The notes beneath the pieces are model-generated. The model was not told the origin of the DNA. It ran no database searches and saw nothing but the letters and a program-made list of their open reading frames with translations. Shown one piece after another: positions 17,023 through 25,215 of a DNA stretch of 64,000 nt. The DNA comes from Yeosuana marina (GTDB taxonomy: Bacteria > Bacteroidota > Bacteroidia > Flavobacteriales > Flavobacteriaceae): assembly GCF_011762485.1 (NCBI RefSeq), contig NZ_JAAKGI010000025.1, positions 231,228 to 295,227 on the forward strand, in the 5' to 3' direction. The translations under genes were made by a program, and so were the position numbers. Positions within the stretch are counted from its first letter, which is position 1. Each line of letters starts with the position of its first letter.

Positions 17023-17663
17023 TGCATTTTCTACCCGAAGATTTAGATGATTACATCATAAAACATTCTGAAGAAGAACCAGAATTATTACAGCAATTAA
17101 CACGAGAAACCTACCAAAAAATCCTGCAACCCATTATGCTTAGTGGACCTTATCAAGGGCGTGTTTTGAGTATGATTTCTAAATTGAAACAACCAAAAAA
17201 TATTTTAGAATTAGGAACTTTCACTGGTTACGCCACACTTTGCTTGGCTGAAGGTTTGCAAAAAGAGGGCGAAATTCACACTATTGATATTAATGAAGAG
17301 TTAGCAGATTTTCAGCGTAAGTACTTTGATAAATCTGATTATGGATCTCAAATCATTCAGCATTTAGGAAACGCCATAGATATTATCCCAAAACTTGATA
17401 GAACGTTTGATTTAGTTTTTATTGACGCCGACAAACCTAATTACGTGAACTACTTCCATTTAATCATAGACAAGTTAAATACTGGAGGCATTATTTTATC
17501 TGATAATGTGCTTTGGCATGGAAAGGTTGTTGAACCTTTAGATTCCAAAGACAAATCAACAAAAGCTGTTTTAGATTTTAATACACTTTTAAAAGAAGAT
17601 ACAAGAATTGAAACTGTTGTTTTACCAATAAGAGACGGCTTAACAATTAGTAGAAAAAAATAA
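17022..17663 (+). CDS. O-methyltransferase, class I SAM-dependent
   Basis: A 213-residue protein of the catechol/caffeoyl-CoA O-methyltransferase type. It has ILELGTFTGYATLCLAEGL as the SAM-binding core (20 residues or fewer shown), IHTIDINEE as the acidic strand, FDLVFIDADKPNY as the metal and catalytic region, and SDNVLWHGKV after it. The start overlaps the ACMS decarboxylase stop (TAATG), so it is translationally coupled to the pathway. No methylation step is needed in the standard pathway. It may act on a hydroxylated aromatic such as a kynurenine intermediate, which is inference from position only. It is the last gene of the operon. Confidence 0.9.
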   Translation: MHFLPEDLDDYIIKHSEEEPELLQQLTRETYQKILQPIMLSGPYQGRVLSMISKLKQPKNILELGTFTGYATLCLAEGLQKEGEIHTIDINEELADFQRKYFDKSDYGSQIIQHLGNAIDIIPKLDRTFDLVFIDADKPNYVNYFHLIIDKLNTGGIILSDNVLWHGKVVEPLDSKDKSTKAVLDFNTLLKEDTRIETVVLPIRDGLTISRKK

Positions 17664-17667
17664 AAGT

Positions 17668-17955
17668 TTATAATTTACGCTTTACAGATCCTGTAAAATC
17701 GTCTAAATTATCTTTAACCTTTTTAAGTTCATCACCAATTTCTTTGGTGAAACTAGTGTCAATACCATTATTTTCAGCACTCTTTGTGATTTCGTTTTTA
17801 ATATCATTGGTTGCATCTTTAAGAACTCTCATGCCTTTTGCCATCCCTTTGGCAATATCAGGCACCTTGTCAGCCCCAAAAACCATGACGACAATAAAAA
17901 GTATGAATGCTATTTCAGCACCACTAATAAATAAAAATGTAGGTTGATGTATCAC
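17668..17955 (-). CDS. tatA: Twin-arginine translocase TatA/TatE-type protein
   Basis: A 95-residue protein with a short N-terminal membrane helix (EIAFILFIVVMVFGADKVPD) including the FGxxKxPD-like hinge, followed by an amphipathic helix (IAKGMAKGMRVLKDATNDI) and a charged tail. This is the TatA/B/E architecture; it forms the pore part of the Tat pathway for folded proteins. It starts at a GTG since no ATG precedes the helix. A TATATTTG -7 element on the minus strand (17960-17967) ends only a few bases before this GTG, so the mRNA may be almost leaderless. Confidence 0.9.
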   Translation of the reverse strand: MIHQPTFLFISGAEIAFILFIVVMVFGADKVPDIAKGMAKGMRVLKDATNDIKNEITKSAENNGIDTSFTKEIGDELKKVKDNLDDFTGSVKRKL

Positions 17956-17991
17956 GGTACAAATATAGTAAGTGTTTGATTAGAATAAAAA

Positions 17992-18018
17992 AAAAGCCGA
18001 CTATAATAATCGGCTTTT
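17992..18018 (-). terminator. Rho-independent terminator after the M1 peptidase gene
   Basis: AAAAGCCGA and TCGGCTTTT form a 9-bp stem around a 9-base loop. On the minus strand it is followed by a run of eight T. It lies 9 bases past the stop of the M1 peptidase gene and just before the tatA promoter. Confidence 0.85.
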
Positions 18019-18026
18019 AAATTTAT

Positions 18027-20336
18027 TTAACTTTTGTGAGTACTTTTAAATTTGTCAAAAGCACTTTGTTTAATTTCTTTTGGCCAAGAATTATTTGATG
18101 TATCTATATCAGCGGTTTCTTTATTTGGATCAACTGTAACACTTATAATTTCTTTTTCGGAAGCCACTGCTTTGCTAACTTCTTTATCATTAAGACGCCA
18201 AATCTCAGCCGGATATGTGATGGTATCTGATGTTCCATCTGCATAACTATACTTAACAATTATAGGCATAACCATTCCCCCTGGCTTATCAAAAGTAATA
18301 TTATAAAAATATTTTGGATGTTTCATATGGGCGCGTTCCTCCTTTGTGAAATTATCCATGACGTATTCCTTTAAAGGAACCGAATTTTCTAATAAGTCAT
18401 TATTTTTTTCACTTTCATCTACGGTATCACTGCCTTCTTCAGATAAATAAACAAAACTATCAGATTTAAGATTATACCTTTTATAACGTTCTAATAGTTT
18501 TTCTCCTTGAGCGTTGGGTTTTGAAGATACATAATATTTTTTAACATCTTTTATACCTATATCAACCCAATCTGTTGTGTAAAACCAACCTCTCCAAAAC
18601 CAATCTAAATCAACAGCAGAAGCATCTTCCATGGTCCTGAAAAAATCTTCTGGTGTTGGGTGCTTAAACATCCAACGATGCGCATATTCTTTAAATGCAT
18701 AATCAAACAATTCATGTCCCATAATGGTTTCTCTTAATATCGTTAAACCTACAGCGGGTTTTGAATAAGCATTCGATCCAAAATTATGCACATTTAATCC
18801 TTTAGACATAATAGGTGCTGTAAAATCTTGATCACCGCCCATATATGGAATAATTGAGGTTGGATCGCTATTTCTCGCAGGAAAAACTTTATCACCAGGA
18901 CATAAGCATTCAGGATACGTTTCTCCCATCTCCTTTTTTGCTATGGTTTGAAGAAATGAATTTAAACCTTCATCCATCCATGTCCATTGGCGCTCATCAC
19001 TATTAACAATCATAGGAAAAAAGTTATGCCCAACTTCGTGAATAATAACTCCCATCATACCATACTTTACACGACTACTGTAAGTTCCGTCTTCATTAGG
19101 ACGACCATAGTTCCAACAAATCATCGGGTATTCCATGCCTTGATTTTTTGCATGCACAGAAATAGCTTTATGATATGGATAATCAAACGTCATTCTAGAA
19201 TAAGCCTTTAACGTTACTCCAACTGTTTTAGTAGACCATTCGCCCCAAAGCGGATTACCTTCTTTTGGATATAACGAAACAGCCATAACATCTTTGTCAC
19301 CTACTTTAACAGCCATCATATCCCAGATAAATTTTCTTGATGTTGCAAATGCAAAATCACGTACATTTTTAGCGTCAAATTTCCATGTTTTTGTTTTTTT
19401 AGAGAAACCTTTTTCAGCTAATTCTGCTTCTGCTTGTGTCACAATTAAAACAGGTTCTTTATACGATTTTTTAGCCTTCTCGTAACGCTCCATCATCACT
19501 TTAGAAAATACCTCTTTTCTATTAGTTAAAACTCCTGTAGCATCTAAAATATGATCCGCTGGAACTGTAATATTTACTTCAAAATTTCCAAAAGGCAATG
19601 CAAATTCATCACGACCCCAAAACTGAGAATTCTGCCATCCCTCTACATCGCTATATACAGCCATCCTAGGATAAAACTGAGCAATTTCGTACGTTCTATT
19701 ACCATCTTTTGGAAAATATTCGTACCCAGAACGATCTCTATCTGGAACGTGGTCATTAATATTGTACCACCACTTTATAGAAAAAGAAAACTTTTCACCA
19801 TGTTTTAATGTTTTAGGTAAATCAACGCGCATCATCGTACTATTTATAATATAAGGTAAAGACGCACCACTTGTTTCAACAACTTCCTGAATATTAAAAC
19901 CGCCATCAAAAGGATCTTTTAAATACTCTTTTGAAAACTTTGACATACTTTGAACAGGTTTAACACCGTCACTTTCAATTAAAGGAGATTTAGAGTCTTT
20001 AGCTCTTTTATTTTGATCTAATTGTACCCATAGGTAATCTAAATCGTCTGGGGAATTATTGGTATATGTTATGGTTTCGAAACCCGAAATTTTTGGATTC
20101 TTATCGTCTAAAACAATATCCATTTTGTAATCTGCCTCTTGCTGATAGTAAGCGCTTCCAGGAGCTCCTGATGCCGCTCTATACATATTAGGAGTAGAAA
20201 ACTCATCATATAATTGTTTAAACTTATTGGTGTTTGTGTGACCTGTCTTTGCTTTTGGTTGATCTTGATCTTGGGCAAAGATTCCAACTGAAATTAAAAA
20301 AAAAGGGAGAATGTAATAAATAGTTTTCTTCATCAT
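18027..20336 (-). CDS. M1 family metallopeptidase, secreted
   Basis: About 769 residues. The frame extends to an ATG at 20354, but ATG 20336/20333 gives a standard signal peptide (MMKKTIYYILPFFLISVGIFAQ read in part), so the later start is preferred. The zinc site is HEVGHN followed by an Asp-Glu after exactly 18 residues (WTWMDEGLNSF), the M1 gluzincin pattern HExxH-x18-E. N-terminal beta domain text such as MDIVLDDKNPKISGFETITY also fits. It is an exported aminopeptidase-like enzyme. It lies downstream of DUF6702 and carboxypeptidase-regulatory-domain genes, a grouping often seen in flavobacteria. Confidence 0.92.
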   Translation of the reverse strand: MMKKTIYYILPFFLISVGIFAQDQDQPKAKTGHTNTNKFKQLYDEFSTPNMYRAASGAPGSAYYQQEADYKMDIVLDDKNPKISGFETITYTNNSPDDLDYLWVQLDQNKRAKDSKSPLIESDGVKPVQSMSKFSKEYLKDPFDGGFNIQEVVETSGASLPYIINSTMMRVDLPKTLKHGEKFSFSIKWWYNINDHVPDRDRSGYEYFPKDGNRTYEIAQFYPRMAVYSDVEGWQNSQFWGRDEFALPFGNFEVNITVPADHILDATGVLTNRKEVFSKVMMERYEKAKKSYKEPVLIVTQAEAELAEKGFSKKTKTWKFDAKNVRDFAFATSRKFIWDMMAVKVGDKDVMAVSLYPKEGNPLWGEWSTKTVGVTLKAYSRMTFDYPYHKAISVHAKNQGMEYPMICWNYGRPNEDGTYSSRVKYGMMGVIIHEVGHNFFPMIVNSDERQWTWMDEGLNSFLQTIAKKEMGETYPECLCPGDKVFPARNSDPTSIIPYMGGDQDFTAPIMSKGLNVHNFGSNAYSKPAVGLTILRETIMGHELFDYAFKEYAHRWMFKHPTPEDFFRTMEDASAVDLDWFWRGWFYTTDWVDIGIKDVKKYYVSSKPNAQGEKLLERYKRYNLKSDSFVYLSEEGSDTVDESEKNNDLLENSVPLKEYVMDNFTKEERAHMKHPKYFYNITFDKPGGMVMPIIVKYSYADGTSDTITYPAEIWRLNDKEVSKAVASEKEIISVTVDPNKETADIDTSNNSWPKEIKQSAFDKFKSTHKS

Positions 20337-20433
20337 AAGCTTTAAATTAAACATAGCATTTTTTGCTTTTCACAAATAATTCTTTAAACATTTGATTAAA
20401 AAGTGTGCCAAAATAACGAATTATTCGATGAGT

Positions 20434-20940
20434 TTATGCTTTATAATTAAAATTTAACAACGCATCATCATCTTGACGAGTTAATATAAAACCCTTCTGT
20501 TTTGAGTTGATATTTGTCTTAATTATATTCTGTTGATTATCAAAAGCATCAAACAAAATTTTGTTTGAAATTTCAAAAGAAGAAATGTTTTTCACATTAT
20601 CAATCTCAATATAGCAACGCATAATATCATAATCATATTCTTTACCGATAAATACCAAATTAACGTCTTTACCATTAATTTTGACTTTGATTTTATCTTT
20701 TAAATACGTTTCAATGTAATCATTCACACTTTTTGGTTCATTTTTTTCTGATAAGGTTATATTCTCATCGTAACGTTGGCGCAACGTATTCTCAAAATCA
20801 TCTACAAATATGCGAGCTGTAATTTGAACCGTTTGTTTCTCTTTAATATAATTAATCTGGGTTACGCTAACATAATATTTATGAATGCCCGAGAATGCTA
20901 ACAAAGGGATAACAATTAGGAGTAGAATTATTTTTTTCAT
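20434..20940 (-). CDS. DUF6702 family protein
   Basis: A 168-residue secreted protein with a signal peptide (MKKIILLLIVIPLLAFSG) and then HKYYVSVTQINY, IFVDDFENTLRQRYD and a C-terminal DDALLNFN. These are the marks of the DUF6702 family, which in flavobacteria commonly sits beside an M1 peptidase and carboxypeptidase-like proteins. No catalytic residues are recognised. Its function is unknown. It is in the same direction as its neighbours with gaps of about 70 to 100 bases. Confidence 0.82.
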   Translation of the reverse strand: MKKIILLLIVIPLLAFSGIHKYYVSVTQINYIKEKQTVQITARIFVDDFENTLRQRYDENITLSEKNEPKSVNDYIETYLKDKIKVKINGKDVNLVFIGKEYDYDIMRCYIEIDNVKNISSFEISNKILFDAFDNQQNIIKTNINSKQKGFILTRQDDDALLNFNYKA

Positions 20941-21009
20941 ATATGTTTAAAACAAAAAGTTCGTCAAAAGTAATTTATTTTAATTGTTCAAAAAGCATTC
21001 CAAAAAGGA

Positions 21010-21783
21010 TTAATTTTTATTAGCCCTTAAATTCTCTAAATACTGTCTATATTTCATTCTCAAAAATATAAGTATTTTAAAATCAGTTTGGTTTTTACAA
21101 TGGACTATAAAGTTTTCATCATCTGCACAGAAATAAAAAAAATCCATAACCAAATCATCTTGTAACGGGTTAGATGCTAAAAAATCTTTTTCTAACCGAG
21201 CTTTTATACTTTGCATTAAGGCTTCTTTTTCATCAATTTTAACTCTATTTTTAAGCATTTTGGTTCTGCCTGTTAGAGCATTAATTATTGGATTTAGAGG
21301 AATAATTCCAGAACCTGTTGTTGCTTCATTTAATTTTCGTTCGCTAATCGTTGCTGGTTTCCCTGTGTAACCTGGAATACCTACATCGTAAAAATTTATA
21401 GGAGGATCTCCTTCTGTTTTACTTATATCTAACAATAAATTACCTGTTAAAATTTTACCAACAACAACCTCATCTAATTCATTTATTTTTTCTTCTAAAA
21501 AAACTCGCATTGCTTTGAGAACGATTATATTTTTATCAATAATTACGGTTTTGGGTTTATGTTGTATAGACGAAAACAAAAGTGTATCATTCAGTTTTGC
21601 TTTTATTTTAAATCGCCCTTCGGAATCTGTTATTGTAAAAAATTGAGACGTTTTATTAATAACATTTATATTCTCAACATTAAGATCACTTTCTATTTTA
21701 CCCTGAATTTCCACTGATTGAGAAAACGCATCTTGAAATTGGAAGCTGATAAAAATAATTATTACATGTTTAATTTTTACCAT
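21010..21783 (-). CDS. Carboxypeptidase-like regulatory domain protein (paralogue 3)
   Basis: A 257-residue exported protein. A signal peptide is followed by a beta-sandwich regulatory domain (about 23-105) with VEIQGKIESDLNVENINVIN and TITDSEGRFKIKAKLNDTLLF. The last third is helical and charged (ALMQSIKARLEKDFLASN). It is related to the next two genes upstream, which share the same layout: sandwich, a stretch with DEVVVG, and an all-alpha end. The start overlaps the upstream paralogue stop by 14 bases. Family members are often surface proteins of unknown role. Confidence 0.8.
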   Translation of the reverse strand: MVKIKHVIIIFISFQFQDAFSQSVEIQGKIESDLNVENINVINKTSQFFTITDSEGRFKIKAKLNDTLLFSSIQHKPKTVIIDKNIIVLKAMRVFLEEKINELDEVVVGKILTGNLLLDISKTEGDPPINFYDVGIPGYTGKPATISERKLNEATTGSGIIPLNPIINALTGRTKMLKNRVKIDEKEALMQSIKARLEKDFLASNPLQDDLVMDFFYFCADDENFIVHCKNQTDFKILIFLRMKYRQYLENLRANKN

Positions 21784-22573
21784 CCTCTAACTTTAAAAAC
21801 AAACGCCTCTGTGCAATTAAAAACTCAATAAGTTGTACTTCATTCTCCTTTTTTAACAAGTCTTGATTAAACTCTTTTGACTCTAGAAAACCTATAAAAG
21901 ATTGTACATCATTCAATGGAATGTTAAACGTTTTACTAATATCTTGAGAAGAATAAACATCTAATAGTTCTTTTGGTTTGGGTTCTTGCGGTATTTGATT
22001 TTTAACAGTTTTATTTTTTTTAGACTTAAAAATCAGTTTAGATATTGCAACAAAATTAACACCATTATGAAGTTGCCCTTTATTTACTATGGCATTTAAT
22101 TGATTTTCTAAAACACCTCTATCAAAAGCTTTGTCATCATTATACTCGAAAGCCATGTCCATATTCCCCATGTCCAATTCAATATGAGCAGGCATTCTTA
22201 CATCATCAATATCTAAAGCAATATTTCCAGAAAGCCCAGATGACAATACAACGGCATCAAGCTGATTAACACTTTCAACTAAAGATATTTTTAATAATTT
22301 AGAGTCTATAACTTCTTTCGTAATGGTAACTGAAACGGTTTTAAACTGTAAGGCAGAAATTTCAATTATATCGTTTAAAGCAACCTTAATAGTAAACTCC
22401 CCTTTATCATTAGTTATGGTTCCTTTATTTGATGATGTATTGTATATGGTTACATTTTCAACATCATTAAAATCTGCATGAATAATCCCTTTTACATTAA
22501 TGCGAGTAATAGTTTGGCTTCTAACTGAAGTAATACAAAGTATTATAGTTATAAAGAGTACTATTCTTTTCAT
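21770..22573 (-). CDS. Carboxypeptidase-like regulatory domain protein (paralogue 2)
   Basis: A 267-residue exported protein with a signal peptide (MKRIVLFITIILCITSVRSQ), a carboxypeptidase D-type regulatory sandwich (TNDKGEFTIKVALNDIIEIS), and the LDAVVLSSGLSGNIALD segment. A C-terminal helical part contains FNIPLNDVQSFIGFLESKEF. The equivalent FNIPEHRVEEFIRYVES occurs in the upstream paralogue, so the two arose by duplication. It is tightly coupled to the 21010-21783 gene by a 14-base overlap. No enzymatic motif is seen. Confidence 0.8.
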   Translation of the reverse strand: MKRIVLFITIILCITSVRSQTITRINVKGIIHADFNDVENVTIYNTSSNKGTITNDKGEFTIKVALNDIIEISALQFKTVSVTITKEVIDSKLLKISLVESVNQLDAVVLSSGLSGNIALDIDDVRMPAHIELDMGNMDMAFEYNDDKAFDRGVLENQLNAIVNKGQLHNGVNFVAISKLIFKSKKNKTVKNQIPQEPKPKELLDVYSSQDISKTFNIPLNDVQSFIGFLESKEFNQDLLKKENEVQLIEFLIAQRRLFLKLEDGKN

Positions 22574-22677
22574 AAAAATTTCTTTAGAATATAAAGAACG
22601 GATATCAAATCTTAAAGAAAATGAAAAGTGTATTTAAAGTTTTGTTAAAGTAAGTTACTTCATAAAGTAATAAATTG

Positions 22678-23475
22678 CTACTTTTTGTTTAAAAATTGTA
22701 AACTCTTATTATGAATCAATTCTAATAATTCCATTTCTTTTCCATAATTAAGTAACGACATATCAAAATTATCACTTTCAACATACCTTATAAATTCTTC
22801 AACACGATGCTCTGGAATGTTGAAATTGTCAACTAAAAAGTCAGAACCAAAATAGTATTTAACAGATTCTATAGGAACTTCTGGAATCCCTGTTTCATCT
22901 TTATCTTTCACTTTCGACCTAAATAAGGGCAATAATAATTGATCAACAACATTTACAACATTTAAACCATGAATCATTTTTTGCCGTTGGGAGTTCATTA
23001 CATTGTTACTAACTGCAGATTTATAATCAATATCATTATAAGCCTCATCGTTATTAACCATACCAAAATATAAATTATTCAACTTTGGCTTAAAATTTCC
23101 TGTACGTTTCATCTGTACTTCTAAATTTTTAGACAAACTATTTCCAGTTATAACAACTTCATCGAGCTTATTAATTTCATCAATCAAAAATATTTTCATG
23201 GTTTTAGCTTGTAAAATACTTTGATTAATTAGAAAACCAATGTTTTTAAACTGTAATGCACTTACCTCAATTGAATCATTTAGCTTAACTGGTAGCGTAA
23301 ACTCACCATTTTCATTGGTTATTGTTCCTATCATAGAAGTCTTATTAAAAATCGATATCCCTGTAAGATCCCCGCCTTCAACAGTTACTTTTCCTTGTAT
23401 GCTGATTGGTTTTAAATTTTGAGAAACAGCCTGCAAACCTGATAAAACAGCTAATAAGATTATAAATTTTTTCAT
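22678..23475 (-). CDS. Carboxypeptidase-like regulatory domain protein (paralogue 1)
   Basis: A 265-residue exported protein, first of three tandem relatives. After the signal peptide comes ISIQGKVTVEGGDLTGISIFN with TITNENGEFTLPVKLNDSI, the regulatory sandwich. It is followed by LDEVVITGNSL, a block that resembles the plug-preceding region of TonB receptors, though no barrel follows. The C-terminus is helical. It probably shares a transcript with the downstream paralogue; the 104-base gap between them shows no clear terminator. Confidence 0.8.
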   Translation of the reverse strand: MKKFIILLAVLSGLQAVSQNLKPISIQGKVTVEGGDLTGISIFNKTSMIGTITNENGEFTLPVKLNDSIEVSALQFKNIGFLINQSILQAKTMKIFLIDEINKLDEVVITGNSLSKNLEVQMKRTGNFKPKLNNLYFGMVNNDEAYNDIDYKSAVSNNVMNSQRQKMIHGLNVVNVVDQLLLPLFRSKVKDKDETGIPEVPIESVKYYFGSDFLVDNFNIPEHRVEEFIRYVESDNFDMSLLNYGKEMELLELIHNKSLQFLNKK

Positions 23476-23579
23476 AGTTTTTTGTCTAAAAATAATCTTT
23501 TAAAATATATTTTATCTATTAATATACTATAAACTTTTGGTAAATTGTACCAGATATAATTTTTTTAAAAATAATTTCA

Positions 23580-24287
23580 ATGAAAAACATTTTTATTGCC
23601 AGCACCTCTACAACTCACGGAAGTAATTATCTAGACTATATTCTCGAGGATTTAACCATATTTTTTAAAGAAATAAACACCATTCTATTTATACCTTATG
23701 CAAGACCAGATGGCATATCACACGATGCCTATACAAAAAAAGCACAAGAGGCCTTTTTAAAAATTAAGAAAGACGTTATTGGAATTCACACTTTTGAAAA
23801 CCCAAGTTTAGCAATTGAAGAAGCTGAAGCTATTTTTGTTGGTGGTGGCAACACGTTTGTACTATTAAATCAATTGTACAAAAACAACGTACTAAGTGTT
23901 TTAAAAGACAGCATTAGCAAAGGAACCCCCTATTTAGGCACAAGTGCAGGAAGTAATATTTGTGGACTTAGCATAAAAACTACTAACGACATGCCTATAG
24001 TGTATCCTCCAAATTTTAATGCTTTAGGTTTAGTTCCGTTTAATATAAATCCGCATTATCTAGACACTATTAAAAATTTAAAACATATGGGTGAAACCAG
24101 AGAAACACGTATCAAAGAATTTCATTGTTATAATACGCAACCAGTCATTGGGTTACGAGAAGGAAGTTGGTTGCATGTTAAAGGCGATTCGATAGTTTTA
24201 AAAGGACCGCTTACAGCCAGAATTTTTGAATATCAAAAGACACCTTACGAAGTAAAACCAGAGACAGAATTAAATACCTTAAAATAA
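23580..24287 (+). CDS. pepE: Peptidase E (alpha-aspartyl dipeptidase, S51)
   Basis: A 235-residue serine peptidase. The nucleophile Ser122 lies in LGTSAGSNICG, preceded by AIFVGGGNTFVLLNQL and followed by FNINPHYLD, all S51 signatures. PepE cleaves dipeptides with N-terminal Asp and may serve recycling of aspartyl peptides in the cytoplasm. It is divergent from the carboxypeptidase-like cluster. A hairpin three bases after its stop probably serves the opposing tRNA gene more than this one. Confidence 0.93.
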   Translation: MKNIFIASTSTTHGSNYLDYILEDLTIFFKEINTILFIPYARPDGISHDAYTKKAQEAFLKIKKDVIGIHTFENPSLAIEEAEAIFVGGGNTFVLLNQLYKNNVLSVLKDSISKGTPYLGTSAGSNICGLSIKTTNDMPIVYPPNFNALGLVPFNINPHYLDTIKNLKHMGETRETRIKEFHCYNTQPVIGLREGSWLHVKGDSIVLKGPLTARIFEYQKTPYEVKPETELNTLK

Positions 24288-24289
24288 AA

Positions 24290-24314
24290 AAGCCTCATCT
24301 TAATGATGAAGCTT
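24290..24314 (-). terminator. Terminator downstream of tRNA-Gly
   Basis: On the minus strand a 10-pair stem (AAGCTTCATC / GATGAGGCTT, one G-U pair) with an ATTAA loop is followed by a T run. It lies 5 bases past the tRNA 3' end and just after the convergent pepE stop. Confidence 0.75.
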
Positions 24315-24318
24315 CTTG

Positions 24319-24391
24319 AGCGGGAGACCGGGTTCGAACCGGCGACATTCAGCTTGGAAGGCTGACGCTCTACCAACTGAGCTACTCCCGC
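24319..24391 (-). tRNA. tRNA-Gly (anticodon TCC)
   Basis: The minus strand reads a full cloverleaf of 73 bases: acceptor stem GCGGGAG / CTCCCGC, D-arm with AGCTCAGTTGGTAGAGC, anticodon stem TCAGC / GCTGA with loop CTTCCAA, and the T-arm CCGGTTCGAACCCGG. The anticodon TCC reads GGA/GGN glycine codons. No CCA is encoded after the discriminator T, so CCA is added after transcription. It sits between pepE (convergent) and the ankyrin gene. Confidence 0.97.
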
Positions 24392-24495
24392 AATTCTATG
24401 GCAAATATAACTAAACTGTCCTTCTCTTTGCAAGAAAAAACACAACTTTTAAAAAAATAATATTCGGAATATCTAAGTAGTTAATAATGAAAATA

Positions 24496-24540
24496 TAGTC
24501 AACAAAAAAGCCTTGAAAAACAAGGCTTTTTTGTTGACTA
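24496..24540. terminator. Long perfect-stem bidirectional terminator
   Basis: A 20-bp perfect inverted repeat with a 5-base A loop; its core is AAAAAAGCCTTG / CAAGGCTTTTTT. It lies 38 bases past the ankyrin gene stop on the minus strand and separates that gene from the tRNA. Confidence 0.88.
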
Positions 24541-24578
24541 GCTCAAAATAATTATATTGAGTTTAATTATTTTATGAT

Positions 24579-24968
24579 TTATGATAATGCATTTTCAAGA
24601 ATTTCATGAGCATCTTTAGCCCCGTGCAATTTTGCATATTCTTCTGCAGTCATCCCTTTGTCTGATTTTGCTTTTAAATTAGCTCCTTTTGAAATTAAAA
24701 ATTTCAAAATCTCAGTTCTGTTGTACTTTGCTGCATACATTACAGGTGTCATTCCGTTAGATTTTTGATTAATATCTGTACCTAATTCAATAAGCTTTTT
24801 TACAGTTTCAAAATCTCCTTTAGCAATTGAAACACAAAACGGACTTACTTTAAACTTAAGCACCGAAACAGTACTATATTTTTCTGTAGAATTTTTTAAA
24901 GGGCTAGCACTAACAGTGGCAATTGAAAAACATAATGCGACTGCTGAAATAATGATTGTTTTTTTCAT
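24579..24968 (-). CDS. Secreted ankyrin-repeat protein
   Basis: A 129-residue protein starting at ATG 24968. The frame is open further up to 25064, but MKKTIIISAVALCFSIATVSAS is an obvious signal peptide, so the longer version is rejected. Two to three ankyrin repeats follow (KGDFETVKKLIELGTDINQ, GMTPVMYAAKYNRTEILKF, GMTAEEYAKLHGAKDAHEI). It is likely periplasmic or outer-membrane associated and acts through protein binding; the partner is unknown. A perfect-stem terminator follows. Confidence 0.85.
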   Translation of the reverse strand: MKKTIIISAVALCFSIATVSASPLKNSTEKYSTVSVLKFKVSPFCVSIAKGDFETVKKLIELGTDINQKSNGMTPVMYAAKYNRTEILKFLISKGANLKAKSDKGMTAEEYAKLHGAKDAHEILENALS

Positions 24969-25184
24969 GATGAAAGATTTTAATTTGATTATTGATTCGT
25001 TTTTTGATATATTATAAAGACGATAGTTTTTTAAATGTGTTACAGAAAAAGTAAGCAATAACATTTTTTTAACATTTTATTTTCTTCAAACAAATAGTAT
25101 GTTAACCTAAAAATTCATTGAAATACTTGCTAATAAATGAGTATTTCGGAAAGCATTTTTACTCATTTTCTTATTAAACTTCGT

Positions 25185-25192
25185 TATCTTTG
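25185..25192 (+). promoter_or_regulatory. -7 element of gpmI
   Basis: TATCTTTG matches TAnnTTTG and ends 23 bases before the gpmI ATG. Confidence 0.55.
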
Positions 25193-25215
25193 AGCCTATT
25201 AAAATCATATTAAAA

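Noticed and set aside
22640..22677. Small palindrome near AAGTAAGTTACTT upstream of the third paralogue end
   Set aside because: Short, off-centre, and not placed like the other dyads.
24245..24445. 66-residue minus-strand frame reading VAQLVERQPSKLNVAGSNPV
   Set aside because: This is the translation of the tRNA-Gly gene in antisense; a well-known false protein.
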